From positions 118,531 to 182,530 of the forward strand of contig JXTB01000386.1 of assembly GCA_002914805.1 (NCBI GenBank): a stretch of DNA of 64,000 nt. The letters run 5' to 3'. The stretch comes from Parasponia andersonii. Taxonomy: Eukaryota; Streptophyta; Magnoliopsida; Rosales; Cannabaceae. Position 1 is the stretch's first letter, and each line of letters opens with the position of its first letter. Under the pieces are notes generated by a model. It saw only the letters and a program-made list of their open reading frames with translations, searched no databases and was not told the DNA's origin. Below, one piece after another: positions 32,670-43,101 of this stretch. The translations under genes were made by a program, and so were the position numbers.

Positions 32670-34157
32670 ATTGTCCCCCAGCTCCATTAGTTCTTTAGGA
32701 CAAAATGGAGCTTTCTTCTATTATAAGTGCGAGCTTATAAATGCGACGTCATGACATTATCTTGAGATCTTCGAAGAGTCGTCAATTCTTAAATCACACC
32801 TTTTCAGAATCACACGTACCTTCTCCTGACAGATGAAACCACGTGTCACCTTTTCTCAGCAAAACTCAAGGAGACGTTTCCATGTTTTGAGCAGACACAA
32901 TGACAGCGATGACGCCAGCTGTTGTCTTAAATCGAGTCGTTTCAAATTTTGAAAAGATATTGATTTAATTTAGAAAAATCAACTCTCGCGTGAATTTCGG
33001 CATCTAGATCTGAAAATTAAATACATTGATTTACGGCTGTGATTTGATGACACTCGACATATATATATCAAAAAATTTTATCCGCCTCTTCTTCAAAACT
33101 CGAACTCTATCGCCTCCTGCTTCTCTCTCCTGAAACCCGAATTGTCCACAGAGCAATCCTTCCGGCGTCGTTCTGTTTCTCAGCTCACACAGCTTTATCA
33201 TCTTCTCCGACGAAGTTATCATCATAATCATTCAGACATCATCTTGGTCCCTCCGTCTTCGAAGAAAGGTTAGTATATATCATCTCTCTCTTGTTCTTCG
33301 ATTTTTCCAGAACTCTCATTTACAGATCTTAATTCTAGAAAATAGGAACACATCGTAGAGCCTAAATATTCTGAACATAAACCCATCCCATATTCGGATA
33401 GACTGTAAAATGGAAATTTTTCAGAATTCCTCCATTAATTTATAGATTAGACTCTTTAGATGACTGACAGACAAACGAACTTATAGAAGAATTTTAGGAT
33501 CTGAAACCTTATTTTTTGAAAACCATAATCAGTCGAGTGACGAATTATCGAAAAACTGCTCGAACAATTTTTATGAATCTGTAAATTGATTAGAAAAAAT
33601 TCGATGAGCAGCTTGTTGATGCAATCCTAGGATGAGACCCCAAAATTGCTCGCATTGGTGGCGCTGCAGCAACACCCATGAGATAATCATCTTCGTCCTT
33701 TCTGCATATGAACATCATCACGGACTGAGACCATTGAAAATAGTTCTAGCCGTTGAGTTTATGACCAATAATAGGCAAGACAACACCTTCAGAACTGCCG
33801 GGCAGAGGTTTAGAGGTTACCTCAGAACTCGAATCTGAAGCCATTTTTTTATTTTTTTTGAAGGGTTTGGTTCAAATTTTCAGACCATGAACAAATTAGA
33901 GAGAAAAACCTCTTATTTTACTTACACAACACAAAATACAATAAGGTTTTATAGAGACTTCACGGAAAGACAACCTCTAAAACCAATCCCTGAAAAACAA
34001 GGATTCCAGGCCTAAAAATAGGAAAAGAAAAATAAAACACAAATCCTGAAACAAGGAACATAAAATTGGTTGCTGAAAACAAATCAACCAAAACACTCAT
34101 AAGACAAAGAAGAAAAATAAATAAAGGAAATCAAAAAATTAGGAATAAACAATTCTG
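32670..34157. other. Unassigned 1.5 kb between the two TRA1 relic blocks, possible retroelement interior
   Basis: This segment has no similarity to TRA1. It starts with a polypurine-tract-like motif next to the LTR, so it may be the 3' part of the interior of that element. 33060-33275 looks like a plant leader exon on the plus strand (TATATATATC, pyrimidine-rich leader, then AAG/GTTAGT at 33268), with no coding exon recognised after it. A frame at 33632-33838 has no recognisable product. A captured gene promoter inside a non-autonomous element is one explanation, but unproven. Confidence 0.35.
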
Positions 34158-37100
34158 GTATCTAAAGCTTGCTCGTGTAACCACTGTAATATATGGCAAC
34201 TTCAACCATAATGATTACTTTTCAATTTGATCATAGAACGACCCCCCACCAATGGAAAGGAAACCAAAAATAGGTATCAATTCCATCTTATGACAACCCA
34301 TCAGCAAAAAAGAATAAAATGATTAAGAGAAGAAGAATAAAACGATGCACCCTGTTTTACAAAGGATGATCCGCACAAGTGTATTAATTGAATACAGATG
34401 TCACTAAATGAACCAAGACAGTACCCGAACAAAGTAAGAAAAAAAGAAATCGAGGACGGCGAAGATAAAACCCCATATACACAATGGCCCACAAAATAAT
34501 GATTTTATTAAGTACAAAAATTATTAAAAATGAAAAGGAGTGCAGACTTGACAATATGATATCGGCAGCCTGAAGAAGAAGATTATAAACAAACTAATCT
34601 AAACAAACAGTGGCCAATCACTAAATAAATCTGACAGAAAACAACATTGAAAATGTAAATCACATATATACACAGTGCTTGATCCTACCCCACAACTTAT
34701 CATCATTGACTGAAATACCATAATGACCCCACTAAAGCCACTATAGAGGTGTTCAAATTCACCATCACTTTCTTACCAATCTCAGTCAGATACTCATAAG
34801 AGAAACCACCAATCATCTCCTTGAAATGGCCTAAAGTACAGATTACAACAGTTTTTTAATCGTAATATATGAAACATTGAAAACTAAAAAAGGGTCCCAA
34901 CGACAATGACTTCTGATAAAGGATGCAGCGCACCTGTTTCAAATGAAAACCTGATGATAAACCCATATCGCTGGCCAGGCATTGAAAGATGCAAACCACG
35001 ATACAAGGATCAGGGAAGTTCTTCAGCACGTCCTTCAAGGTTTTGATCACAAGCAGAATGAAACTTATTGGACTCGAAGCGCTTTCTTAATTTGATGTTT
35101 GAAGAGCTGTAACAGTATTAACATGATTCTGTATCAGTTGATTAACATTCTGATACAATAGCTTCACATCTGGTGGAGTAGTAGCTGCTTCCAGAGGGAA
35201 AGCTACAACGACCATCTTCATCAGGGAGCACAATGACTTTCCAGCATCTAAAAATTTATACTTGAAACAAGGTTCAAGAATCTGCAAACCAATATCGAAG
35301 AGAATAATGGGAAAACATAACGAAGAGAGATAAATATCAAGATTTTGGTATATTTTGTTAAGAGAAAAAAAAAAAAAAAAGATCTATAATCCAATGGCTA
35401 CCTGGGAAATCTGGTTAATGTTATTTCTAACAAACAAATGTGGCTGCTTCTCTAAAACCTTGTTCATGACATTCAAACCCTGTGCAAGGACTGTGGAAAA
35501 ATCCTTGGATGGGGATTGTTGAATGCAACTCAGCAAGTAAAGTAGCACTAAAGCTTGTTTGTACATTGTAGTTGCCTCCACGTCCTTGGGCTCTATAACC
35601 AGGGCAACCTGTTTCTAGAAGCCAAAAAAATTGCAAAACAATAAACCTCAAGAGACATTGAAACATGAAATATTTTCTGCAGGCCATGGACGACCATGGT
35701 GTGTTGGGGGGGAAAAGAAAAAAAAAGCTAAACTAAAACTCAGAATTAGGATGTAATACGTGCACTGGGACATCCAAAAGAAGGTAGCCTCTACAATTTC
35801 AGAATATGCAATGCCAAACACTTCATTTTTGTGTCAGGCACAACGATGGTCTCCATACAGACACACATGCATATCCACATTTATTAATACACGCACATGC
35901 AATTCCTAGATTAATAATGATTAAAGAGTAGAAAACATTAAACAAAATCCAATCACAACATAAACACAAATCAACATTGAAAAACATGTGTGCCCATGTA
36001 ACCTGGAATAAATAGAATGCAAGTACCAAAATTATCATTAAAGAAAAAGTCACGGTATAAGTTCAAGAAATCAGCACTTAAATGGGAAAAACACCTATGC
36101 AATATTTAGTTATGAGATTTCCAATACCAAAATGTTGGCGTCCTCAATGGATATAACTCATTTCTCATAAGTGAAATAAAAAGTTGACAGAAGCCTCACC
36201 CTTATAAGGAAATTGATAATAAATTCTTTTGTAGCAACGCTGGGTGTGAATTCTTCATCAGGTTGGCTAGCAGGTCCAGATGTCTCTATGTTAGGGATGA
36301 TGCACCTTCAAGTGGCATGGCACAATGTGATTGGAGACTGGTTTCAACTTTGATGCGTTTATTTGTATTTTCAGGGAATATAATCCCATCTACAGAACAC
36401 TTAGGATCAGTATTAACAAGGCCTGGATTAAATACCCCAGTTTTCTGGTTGGGTTTATCACTATCTGTCACAACTTTCATCTCATTTTTCCTTTGCCTTT
36501 GCCTTTGCCTATCCCAGCCAACCACCAAACCAGCAAGCTCAATGGCAAGACGCCTGTTTTCTGAAGTAGTGCTATAATGCAATCCAAGTCTACTAAGAGA
36601 ATTCACCATTTGAGGCACAAACTGAGCTCTGCAGCTGTAGAAGATATCTGAGTGGTGCACAATGAGCCGGAAAATGTGAATCAAATTAAGGACTGAGTGA
36701 CCTTCCTCAACAAGAATCCTTTTTGTATATCGGATCCAAATAGGAATACAAGAATCCCCAACATGGGGCAACTTTTGTGGAAGCTCTGGCAATAGTATGT
36801 CAAAGGCTTGCTTGGGCAGCATTTTGTTCTCTGGCTGGCAAGTTCTAAGCAGTGCTCCGAAAACCTGCACTCAAAAATCAACTTCAGGAACTCTCTCAAG
36901 GACTAGACTGCAATTTCTCAAGGACTAAGAGTAACTTTGCAGACTGATTGCAAGTATCATTGCCGTACCTGAAGTATAATTTTTTCTGGGGCCTGGTAAG
37001 CCTTAAAGTAGTGGCAGATATTCACAAGTGCCCACTGTTTACTGGCATCTTCACGTTTGAGATGAGTCCAGCCAAATTTGATAAGCTCTTTTCTGTGATG

Positions 37101-38445
37101 GACAAGGTCATTGTGGAGATACTTCAGAAGCAAAGTCGCAAGCTGCAGAAGTTCTATTCTTAAAGGCTCATCGTACTCAGCAGAGACCTACAAAGGAGAT
37201 GCATGAAAAAAAAAAAATGAAAAGGAATCATATTGTGTAATGTAAAAAGTACAGGGACAAAAAAATGTATTAGGAAACATGAAACATACATAAGAAAATA
37301 GAAAATCACCTGATGTAGATTAAGATGAGAATTTAAAAAGAGAATAGGTAGAAGAGCAAGGGGTGATAGAATTTAGGTAGAAATAGATGAATGGGTAGAA
37401 GAGCAATAGAGAATCAAACTAAGAACTCAGAGAGAGAGATCCATAGGAGGAGAAAACTCAAAAAATCATTTATTAATTCATCATAGTCTAAAAAGAAATT
37501 ACATAGATTACCTATTTATAGATAGGTAATTAGACACAACTAGGAAGTAGACACATTCTAGAAATTGATAGAAATAGGAAACTTAAAACTAATTACTCAA
37601 AATTAAAATAAACCTAATAATTACATAAAACCTAATTAATAACAACAATAATAATTTCCTAATATATTTTTTTCATGTCTATATCATCACCTCTTCTGGA
37701 GAATCAAGAAGTTTGTCGACAATTATTTTAATAATAGTTGGGTCAACAACCTCCCAACTTTGGCCATTTTGGAAAGCATGAGCAAGCATTGGAAGAATAA
37801 GCACTTGCATCATGATAACTAAGTGATCCCGAACAAGTAGTTTCGATTGGAAAAGATCCAAAAAATGCAAAAGAAGTGTTTTTTTCAAGTTAGGAGGGTA
37901 ACCTTCAGCAACCAGAAAGAGAGTATGACAGTTGCAGTCATCAACCATAATATAACGTAGGAAATTACAGTAAAAATGAATGGCAGAATGTGAGAGAATT
38001 CATCGAAGATACAATACCTCGATGATATAGAACTCCTTCAAAAAAGAAAAATCAATGCGAGTATGAAACAAGAAGATGGAGAGTATATCAAAAAGAACGT
38101 TCACTTCAGTTTTGTCATGTCGTAGATAATTCAGGAAACATTTGACAAGCCATTTGCTTTCTCTAACCTGCATTAAATTAGCATTTAAAGTAAGAATTGA
38201 GGACCACAAATTAATTTAATCCACATAAACAAGCTTTAATGTTTTGTATTTTTTGCTTGAAACAAACTTAAGAAACTAAAAGAGCAAAAAAGCTATTCCT
38301 CGTATCGTTATAAGAATAGAATATAAAAACAATAGAATATACTTTACTACGACAAATAAATTAATCAACATAGAAACTTGAAATAGAAGACAGATTTTTA
38401 CAGAAAAAGGGTATATAACTAACTAATGGGAAGTCTGATTACCAA
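34158..38445 (-). pseudogene. TRA1 relic, exons 19-24 with their introns
   Basis: Counterparts of TRA1 exons 19-24 occur in order: 38167-38018, 37912-37691, 37187-36969, 36864-36200, 35608-35402 and 35281-34934. Introns are retained and alignable (for example GTATATAACTAACTAATGGG in intron 18 and the TGGTATCTAAA region of intron 24), so it is a genomic duplicate. Lesions: the exon 20 acceptor AG is TG (TTTCTGGTTG); exon 21 lacks one codon; exon 22 is 665 instead of 654 nt with a 4-bp deletion near 36296-36300, shifting the frame; exon 23 lacks 54 nt in frame; exon 24 has TAA at 35087-35089. A solo LTR sits at the exon 20 donor. Similarity stops near 38445 and near 34158. Exons 1-18 and those after 24, except the last three, are missing. 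Confidence 0.92.
37311..37686 (-). mobile_element. Solo LTR (376 bp) with 5-bp TSD at a splice donor of the TRA1 relic
   Basis: The element begins TGATGTAG and ends CTATATCA, an imperfect inverted terminal repeat with TG...CA ends, and is flanked by TCACC at 37306-37310 and 37687-37691. In minus orientation it has CTATAAATAGGTAATC (TATA box) followed by a leader-like pyrimidine-rich part, as an LTR would. The undisturbed TRA1 intron 20 has no such sequence. The TSD covers the exon 20 donor: GAAGAG/GTGATG is regenerated by the duplicated GGTGA. Confidence 0.82.
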
Positions 38446-38558
38446 AAAATCTACAAGTACATACTTTATTTATCATTACTAATTTTTATACGAAACAGAA
38501 AGTGTATTACTAAGAAAAAATAATAACAACACATACAAGTGAGGACGGCTAATCCACC

Positions 38559-40544
38559 TGTGGAAAATCCGATTTTTTATTGAGACAACTATTAATTTAG
38601 CAGCTGATTACTATCATTTAATCAGCTGATTGAGTCTTATCTCAATCCAATTCTAGTCCTTATTCAGTTTTTATTTTTATGATTTGGTAGATTAGGTTTT
38701 ATCTTTCTATTTCTAAAAATTAGGAATATTATTTTGATTCTTTTATTTTCTGGTTACTGGTCATTTGGTATGATTGTACCCTATTTATATTCAGGCTATC
38801 TCCTGAATTCATAATAAGAAAAATAACAAGTTTTCTCTCTCAAAAACGACATAGTATCAGAGCTGAAACTGATCCATTTCGATCTAAATGACTAAATACG
38901 GGATGGCAACAGAGAAGTCATCTGAGATCACTTCTGCACGAGAGTCTCCAGTTTCCAGCAACAATGGAGGATCCGAAAGTGCAGCTTCAGCCGTTCTTAT
39001 AACAGGACACAAACTGAATGGGCAAAATTACATTCAGTGGTCTCATTCCGTCATGATGTTCGTATGCGGAAGAGATGAAGATGATTATCTTACCGGAGAA
39101 ATCTCCAAACCAGCGAAAGGCGACCCAAAATACAAAAAATGGAAGGTTGAAAACAATATGGTCATGTCTTGGCTAATCAATTCAATGGAGAATGATATTG
39201 GAAGTGATTTCATGCTGTATGAAACTGCCCAAGCAATCTGGAAAGCCGCAAAGCTGACTTACTCAGATGAAAAAAATACAGCAGAGTCGTTTGAGATTGA
39301 AGGGATTCTTCATGATCTTCGCCAAAGTGATCTTCTTATTACCCAATATTACAACCTTCTATCTCGTCATTGGCAGCAGTTGGACATGTTCGAAACAACC
39401 AAATGGGATTGCCCAGGAGATGCAAAAAAATATAAAAAGATTGTTGAGAAAAAGCGAATCTATAAGTTTTTATTGGGTCTAAATAAAAACTTGGATGAAG
39501 TGCGTGGAAGGATTTTAGGTATGAATACATTACCTAAAATCCGAGAATTACTTTCTGAAGTTCGTCATCAAGAGAGCAGGAAAAAAGTTATGCTTAGGCC
39601 CTCGACCAACCAACCTGCAGTGACTGAAAGTTCTGCCTTAGCAGCTCGTGAATCATCCCAAAATTTTTCAGACAAAACTCGCAAAGGGAGACCTTGGTAT
39701 GATCATTGTCGACGACCAAGATATACCAAAGAAACGTGCTGGAAAATTTATGGTAAACCTGCTGATTGGAAACCAGCTCGTGAAAGGGAGACCCAAGGGA
39801 ATCACGTGACCACCGAAGACACTCCAGCAACACCAAACTCAGCACCTTTCAGCCAAGAACAATGAGAGCTGCTACAAAAATTGATAAACCAGCCGCAATC
39901 CATCACCCAGCCACAATCCAACTCAAGTACTTCTGTAATTGGTACTGGTTCCATTGCTCAGAAAGGAAATTTTCTCTCTGTCCTGCAAATAAAAAAGGAG
40001 AAAAGTCCATGGATAGTGGACTCAGGGGCTTCAGACCATATGACAGGGGATATCGCTGTTTTTAAACAATATACTCCCTATACTGGAAACTTTACAGTGC
40101 GTATTGCAAATGGGACACTGTCAAAAGTAGCAGGAATTGGTTCAGTGGTGATTTCTGAAAATATAACTCTTGAATCTGTGCTTTTGCTGCCTAATCTTGA
40201 TTGTAATTTGTTGTCAATTAATAAGCTTACTAAAGACAAAAATTGTGTCACTCAATTTTTAAGTACCCATTGTGTCTTTCAGGATTTGAATTCGGGGACG
40301 ACGATTGGCAGTGCTGAGATGAGTTCTGGGCTCTATATCCTCAAGAATGATCGAGTTGAAGGACAACCTCCACCAGTAGCTTGTGAAAAATGGCCCTGTT
40401 CTATTTCTAGTTCTAATAAAAATAGTGATGTTATGATATGGCACTATCGTCTTGGTCACCCAAATTTTATGTATCTAAAGAAACTCTTTCCTTCTCTATT
40501 TAATAAAAACCATGAGTCATTTGTGTGTGAATTTTGTCAGTTAT
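38559..40544 (+). mobile_element. Ty1/copia element 1, 5' part, cut by an assembly gap
   Basis: A 5' LTR at about 38559-38851 (TGTGGAAAATCC...AAAACGACA) is followed by a primer-binding site TAGTATCAGAGC at 38852-38863, one base from the TGGTATCAGAGC complementary to initiator tRNA-Met. The gag-pol frame starts 25 bp later. The element entered or lies beside intron 18 of the TRA1 relic. Its 3' part falls in or beyond the gap at 40545-40881, and no 3' LTR was recognised after the gap. Confidence 0.82.
38888..40544 (+). CDS. Copia gag-protease-integrase start, one in-frame stop, truncated by gap
   Basis: One frame runs from the ATG to the gap, broken only by TGA at 39863-39865. Residues 1-325 form a copia-type Gag (HKLNGQNYIQWSHSVMMFV, VRGRILGMNTLPKIRELLSE). 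The zinc knuckle is degraded: YDHCRRPRYTKETC has Tyr for the first Cys and lacks the GH. After the stop the protease motif WIVDSGASDHMTG and the pre-integrase motif MIWHYRLGHPNFMYLKKLFP are present up to the N run. It would be non-functional as read, since the stop separates Gag from the enzymes. A C-to-T change at a CGA or CAA codon would explain the stop. Confidence 0.85.
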
Positions 40545-40881
40545 NNNNNNNNNNNNNNNNNNNNNNNNNNNNNNNNNNNNNNNNNNNNNNNNNNNNNNNN
40601 NNNNNNNNNNNNNNNNNNNNNNNNNNNNNNNNNNNNNNNNNNNNNNNNNNNNNNNNNNNNNNNNNNNNNNNNNNNNNNNNNNNNNNNNNNNNNNNNNNNN
40701 NNNNNNNNNNNNNNNNNNNNNNNNNNNNNNNNNNNNNNNNNNNNNNNNNNNNNNNNNNNNNNNNNNNNNNNNNNNNNNNNNNNNNNNNNNNNNNNNNNNN
40801 NNNNNNNNNNNNNNNNNNNNNNNNNNNNNNNNNNNNNNNNNNNNNNNNNNNNNNNNNNNNNNNNNNNNNNNNNNNNNNNNN
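40545..40881. other. Assembly gap of 337 N
   Basis: The gap starts inside the pre-integrase zinc motif of copia element 1 (FVCEFCQL) and ends in unrelated non-coding sequence. About 3 kb of element 1 (integrase, reverse transcriptase, RNase H, 3' LTR) is unaccounted for. Either it is deleted or the gap length is wrong. Confidence 0.9.
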
Positions 40882-41658
40882 TAAGAGCTTGTCATAAGAC
40901 TACCTCAGATTTGGCTTGAAGGCTGTGGTCATTAAATTAAGTTATGGAGATGGTAACTCAATATAGATAGCACCAGGTGATTCTGGAAGCGGATGCTCTA
41001 GTCATAATTTGGACTTTGGTTGGATACTAATTAGATGTACTTGTAGGCATTAACTTTGAAGCATGTCTCCGGAGAGTTTCTTGACAACCATGTTTTTGTG
41101 TCTCTACTTCTTTCTAGGAAGATATTGTAATGTTTTATATTTGTTCTTTTTTGGTAAAGTCATAGTGGTTACAAAGATGTCAGTCTTAAGATTCTTGAGT
41201 AAGAGATCGAGGGTTCGAATCTTGGGAACGTCACTTTAGGGGATGAGAGTACCTAAGTCCAAAAATAATAAAAATGAGAATACTATTGGACAAATAACAG
41301 GCAGGCCCAACATTTTGTGGAAGTTGTTCTTCTAATAAAAATACTGATGTTTTTGTAATTGCAGGCCGACCCGTTATTTGTCTACCTAGTACTCACTGGG
41401 TACTCTTATTCCCACAACTGTTACATCAGTGGGGTTGGCCTTAGGTTCTCTAATTCCCTAAGGTAGTACCCCAGGATTCGAATCCTTGACCTTTTACTTA
41501 AGAGTCTTAAGATTGATATCTTAGTAGCCGCCATACTAATTAGAGTAGTGGTTACCAGGTAGTTAACCCAACCAAAAGGTTTAGGATTCGAATATGGGGA
41601 TGCTACCTTAGGATATTAGAGATCAATTTGATATTATTGTATTGTGTTGCAGTTATAC
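40882..41658. repeat. Three SINE-like segments, two of them in inverted orientation
   Basis: Left copy near 41161-41258 has TAGTGGTTAC...GGGTTCGAATCTTGGG...CTTTAGGGGA. The middle copy, near 41437-41525, is inverted (reverse complement CTTAAGACTCTTAAGTAAAA, AGGATTCGAATCCTGGGG). A third, near 41541-41615, is direct (TAGTGGTTACC...GGATTCGAATATGGGG). GGTTCGAATC matches a pol III B box, which suggests tRNA-derived SINEs. An inner inverted pair, GACAAATAACAGGCAGGCCC (from 41290) and its complement near 41363-41384, extends the foldback. No gene was recognised in 40882-41160. Confidence 0.5.
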
Positions 41659-41894
41659 TGTTGGAAATCTCCTGAGATTAAGGAAAGATATTGTGGCTGA
41701 TTTTAGGGGATTAGTTGTCATTTTTTGTTAGCTATAAATAGCCGTGTATCTTGTGTAATTAGGCTTGATTCTAGGTGGTTTTATTCTTTGATTTGTTTCC
41801 TTTTTAACTGATTATAAAGGCTGTAGTTAGCCTATATATATTCTGTAATCTTTCAGTGATAAAGTAGAGAAATTATTTTGAGCTCTTATCGTCT
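41659..41894 (+). repeat. 5' LTR of copia element 2
   Basis: It begins TGTTGGAAATCTCCTGAG and ends near CTCTTATCGTC, three to four bases before the primer-binding site. TATAAATAGCC near 41734 is the likely LTR TATA box. The end is not a clean CA, so the exact last base is uncertain. Confidence 0.75.
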
Positions 41895-41898
41895 TTAT

Positions 41899-42012
41899 GG
41901 TATCAGAGCCGTGGATACCAACGAGGACGAGCAGACCAGGCCCGATCGCCGAAACCGTGCACCCTTCCACCTCGACGCTGGCAGAGGCGACTCGCTGGAC
42001 CACTGCTCGCAT
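41899..42012 (-). pseudogene. N-terminal fragment of a D-aminoacyl-tRNA deacylase (DTD) gene inside the copia leader
   Basis: The minus strand from ATG 42012 encodes 38 codons, starting [17 protein letters not shown] and continuing [17 protein letters not shown]. This is the conserved N-terminus of DTD (D-Tyr-tRNA deacylase), which removes D-amino acids from tRNA. The segment is GC-rich, unlike the element around it. It ends exactly where the primer-binding site begins: GGCTCTGATACCA is the complement of TGGTATCAGAGCC. The rest of DTD, including the catalytic SQFTLYG region, is absent and the frame runs on into the LTR. It is therefore not a gene here but a captured exon, antisense to the element. 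Confidence 0.72.
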
Positions 42013-42083
42013 TGCTCTGATTGGCTGGGCAACCATAAACAGGAGCAGTTTTTCTCTGTGAGAGTAAGTGACCAGGTTCAGCC

Positions 42084-42906
42084 ATGGAAGGAAGGAAGGA
42101 GGAAAATGTTTCCGCTGCAGTCTCAGCCCCTTCTCCGAATTCTTCTTCTACTGTACCGGCGATCACTCAATCATACGGTGACAATGCCACTAACCTAGCA
42201 TAAACTGAATGGAAAAAATTTCCTTCAGTGGTCTCAATCCATCCAGATGGTGATTCGAGGGAGAAGCAAGATGGGATATATCAATGGAGAAATCAAGAAA
42301 CCAAGCCATGACAGTCCGGAGTATGCGGCCTGGGAATCCAATAACTCGATAGTTATGGCATGGCTAATAAACTCTATGGAAATGAGTATTAGTCATACCT
42401 ATTTGTTCTTCAAAACAGCAAAAGGTATTTGGGATGCTATTAAAGAGAATTATTCGGATTTTGAGAATACATCTCAAATATTCGAAATTAAGATGCGGCT
42501 GAAAGAAAGCAGGCAAGGAAAACAAGATGTGACTGGCTACTACAACATGCTGAAGATCCTTTGGCAAGAACTCGACCTCTTCTATGAGGCAGATTGGGGA
42601 GAACTTGAAGATCATGTGAAGTTCAAGACTCATCTTGACAAGGAGAGGCTTTACGAATTTCTTGTAGGTCTGAATCGTGACCTAGACGAAGTCAGAGGAA
42701 GGATTTTAGGCAGAAAACCTCTTCCTTCTATCGGAGAAGCCTTTACAGAAGTAAGAAGAGAAGAAAATAGGCGACATGTAATGCTTGGCGACCAGAATTC
42801 CGTGAATTACCAGGTTGCAACAGCCGGAGATCGACCTATAGAGACAACTGCTCTGGCAGTAAATAAAACAGGAGGTTTTTCAGAAAATAGGAACCCTAAT
42901 AAATAA
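42084..42906 (+). pseudogene. Gag of copia element 2, one frameshift and a stop before the zinc knuckle
   Basis: It starts [18 protein letters not shown] at ATG 42084. One base is missing near 42199 (between NATNLA and HKLNG, the expected HKLNGKNFLQWSQSIQM), after which the Gag frame continues to NRNPNK and a TAA at 42904-42906. The zinc knuckle CTHCNKQGHTRENC (CX2CX4HX4C) follows the stop at about 42922. The frame reads UBN2-type Gag with VRGRILGRKPLPSIGEAFTE. Confidence 0.85.
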
Positions 42907-43100
42907 GGAGAGAGACCATGGTGTACTCATTGCAACAAGCAAGGTCATACCCGTGAGAATTGCTTCCATATCCATGGGTTTCCACCCAATTGGAAGCCTC
43001 GGGGGCCAAAGGATAAGAGAGCACTCAACACGGTTTCTGAAGAACAGTCTGCTATGGAGGACTCAAACAAGGGCCAAGGTTTAAATGTTGTCCTGACTAA
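42387..43100 (+). repeat. First copy of a 714-bp gag block ending at a single N
   Basis: The block from TATTAGTCATACC to CTGACTAA is repeated at 43102-43815 with the same length (714 bp) and roughly 2% differences. The single N at 43101 separates the two. Both repeats end exactly at the N, one on its left and one on its right, as expected if two overlapping contigs were placed end to end. Confidence 0.85.
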
Positions 43101-43101
43101 N

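Noticed and set aside
33031..33231. 66-codon minus-strand frame
   Set aside because: It lies antisense to a leader-like segment and encodes a Lys/Arg/Met-rich sequence with no similarity I recognise.
34158..38445. TRA1 relic as a processed retrocopy
   Set aside because: Introns are retained and align with the parent introns, and there is no poly-A tail. It is a DNA-level duplicate.
40500..40919. Open frames spanning the N run
   Set aside because: They consist almost wholly of unknown residues and are artefacts of translating Ns.
41205..41225. tRNA gene suggested by the GGTTCGAATC B box
   Set aside because: No cloverleaf with acceptor, D and anticodon arms could be built around it. The surrounding repeats point to SINE-like DNA.
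41827..42036. A functional small DTD gene on the minus strand
   Set aside because: Only 38 codons of the N-terminus are present, the frame runs into the copia LTR, and catalytic motifs are missing.
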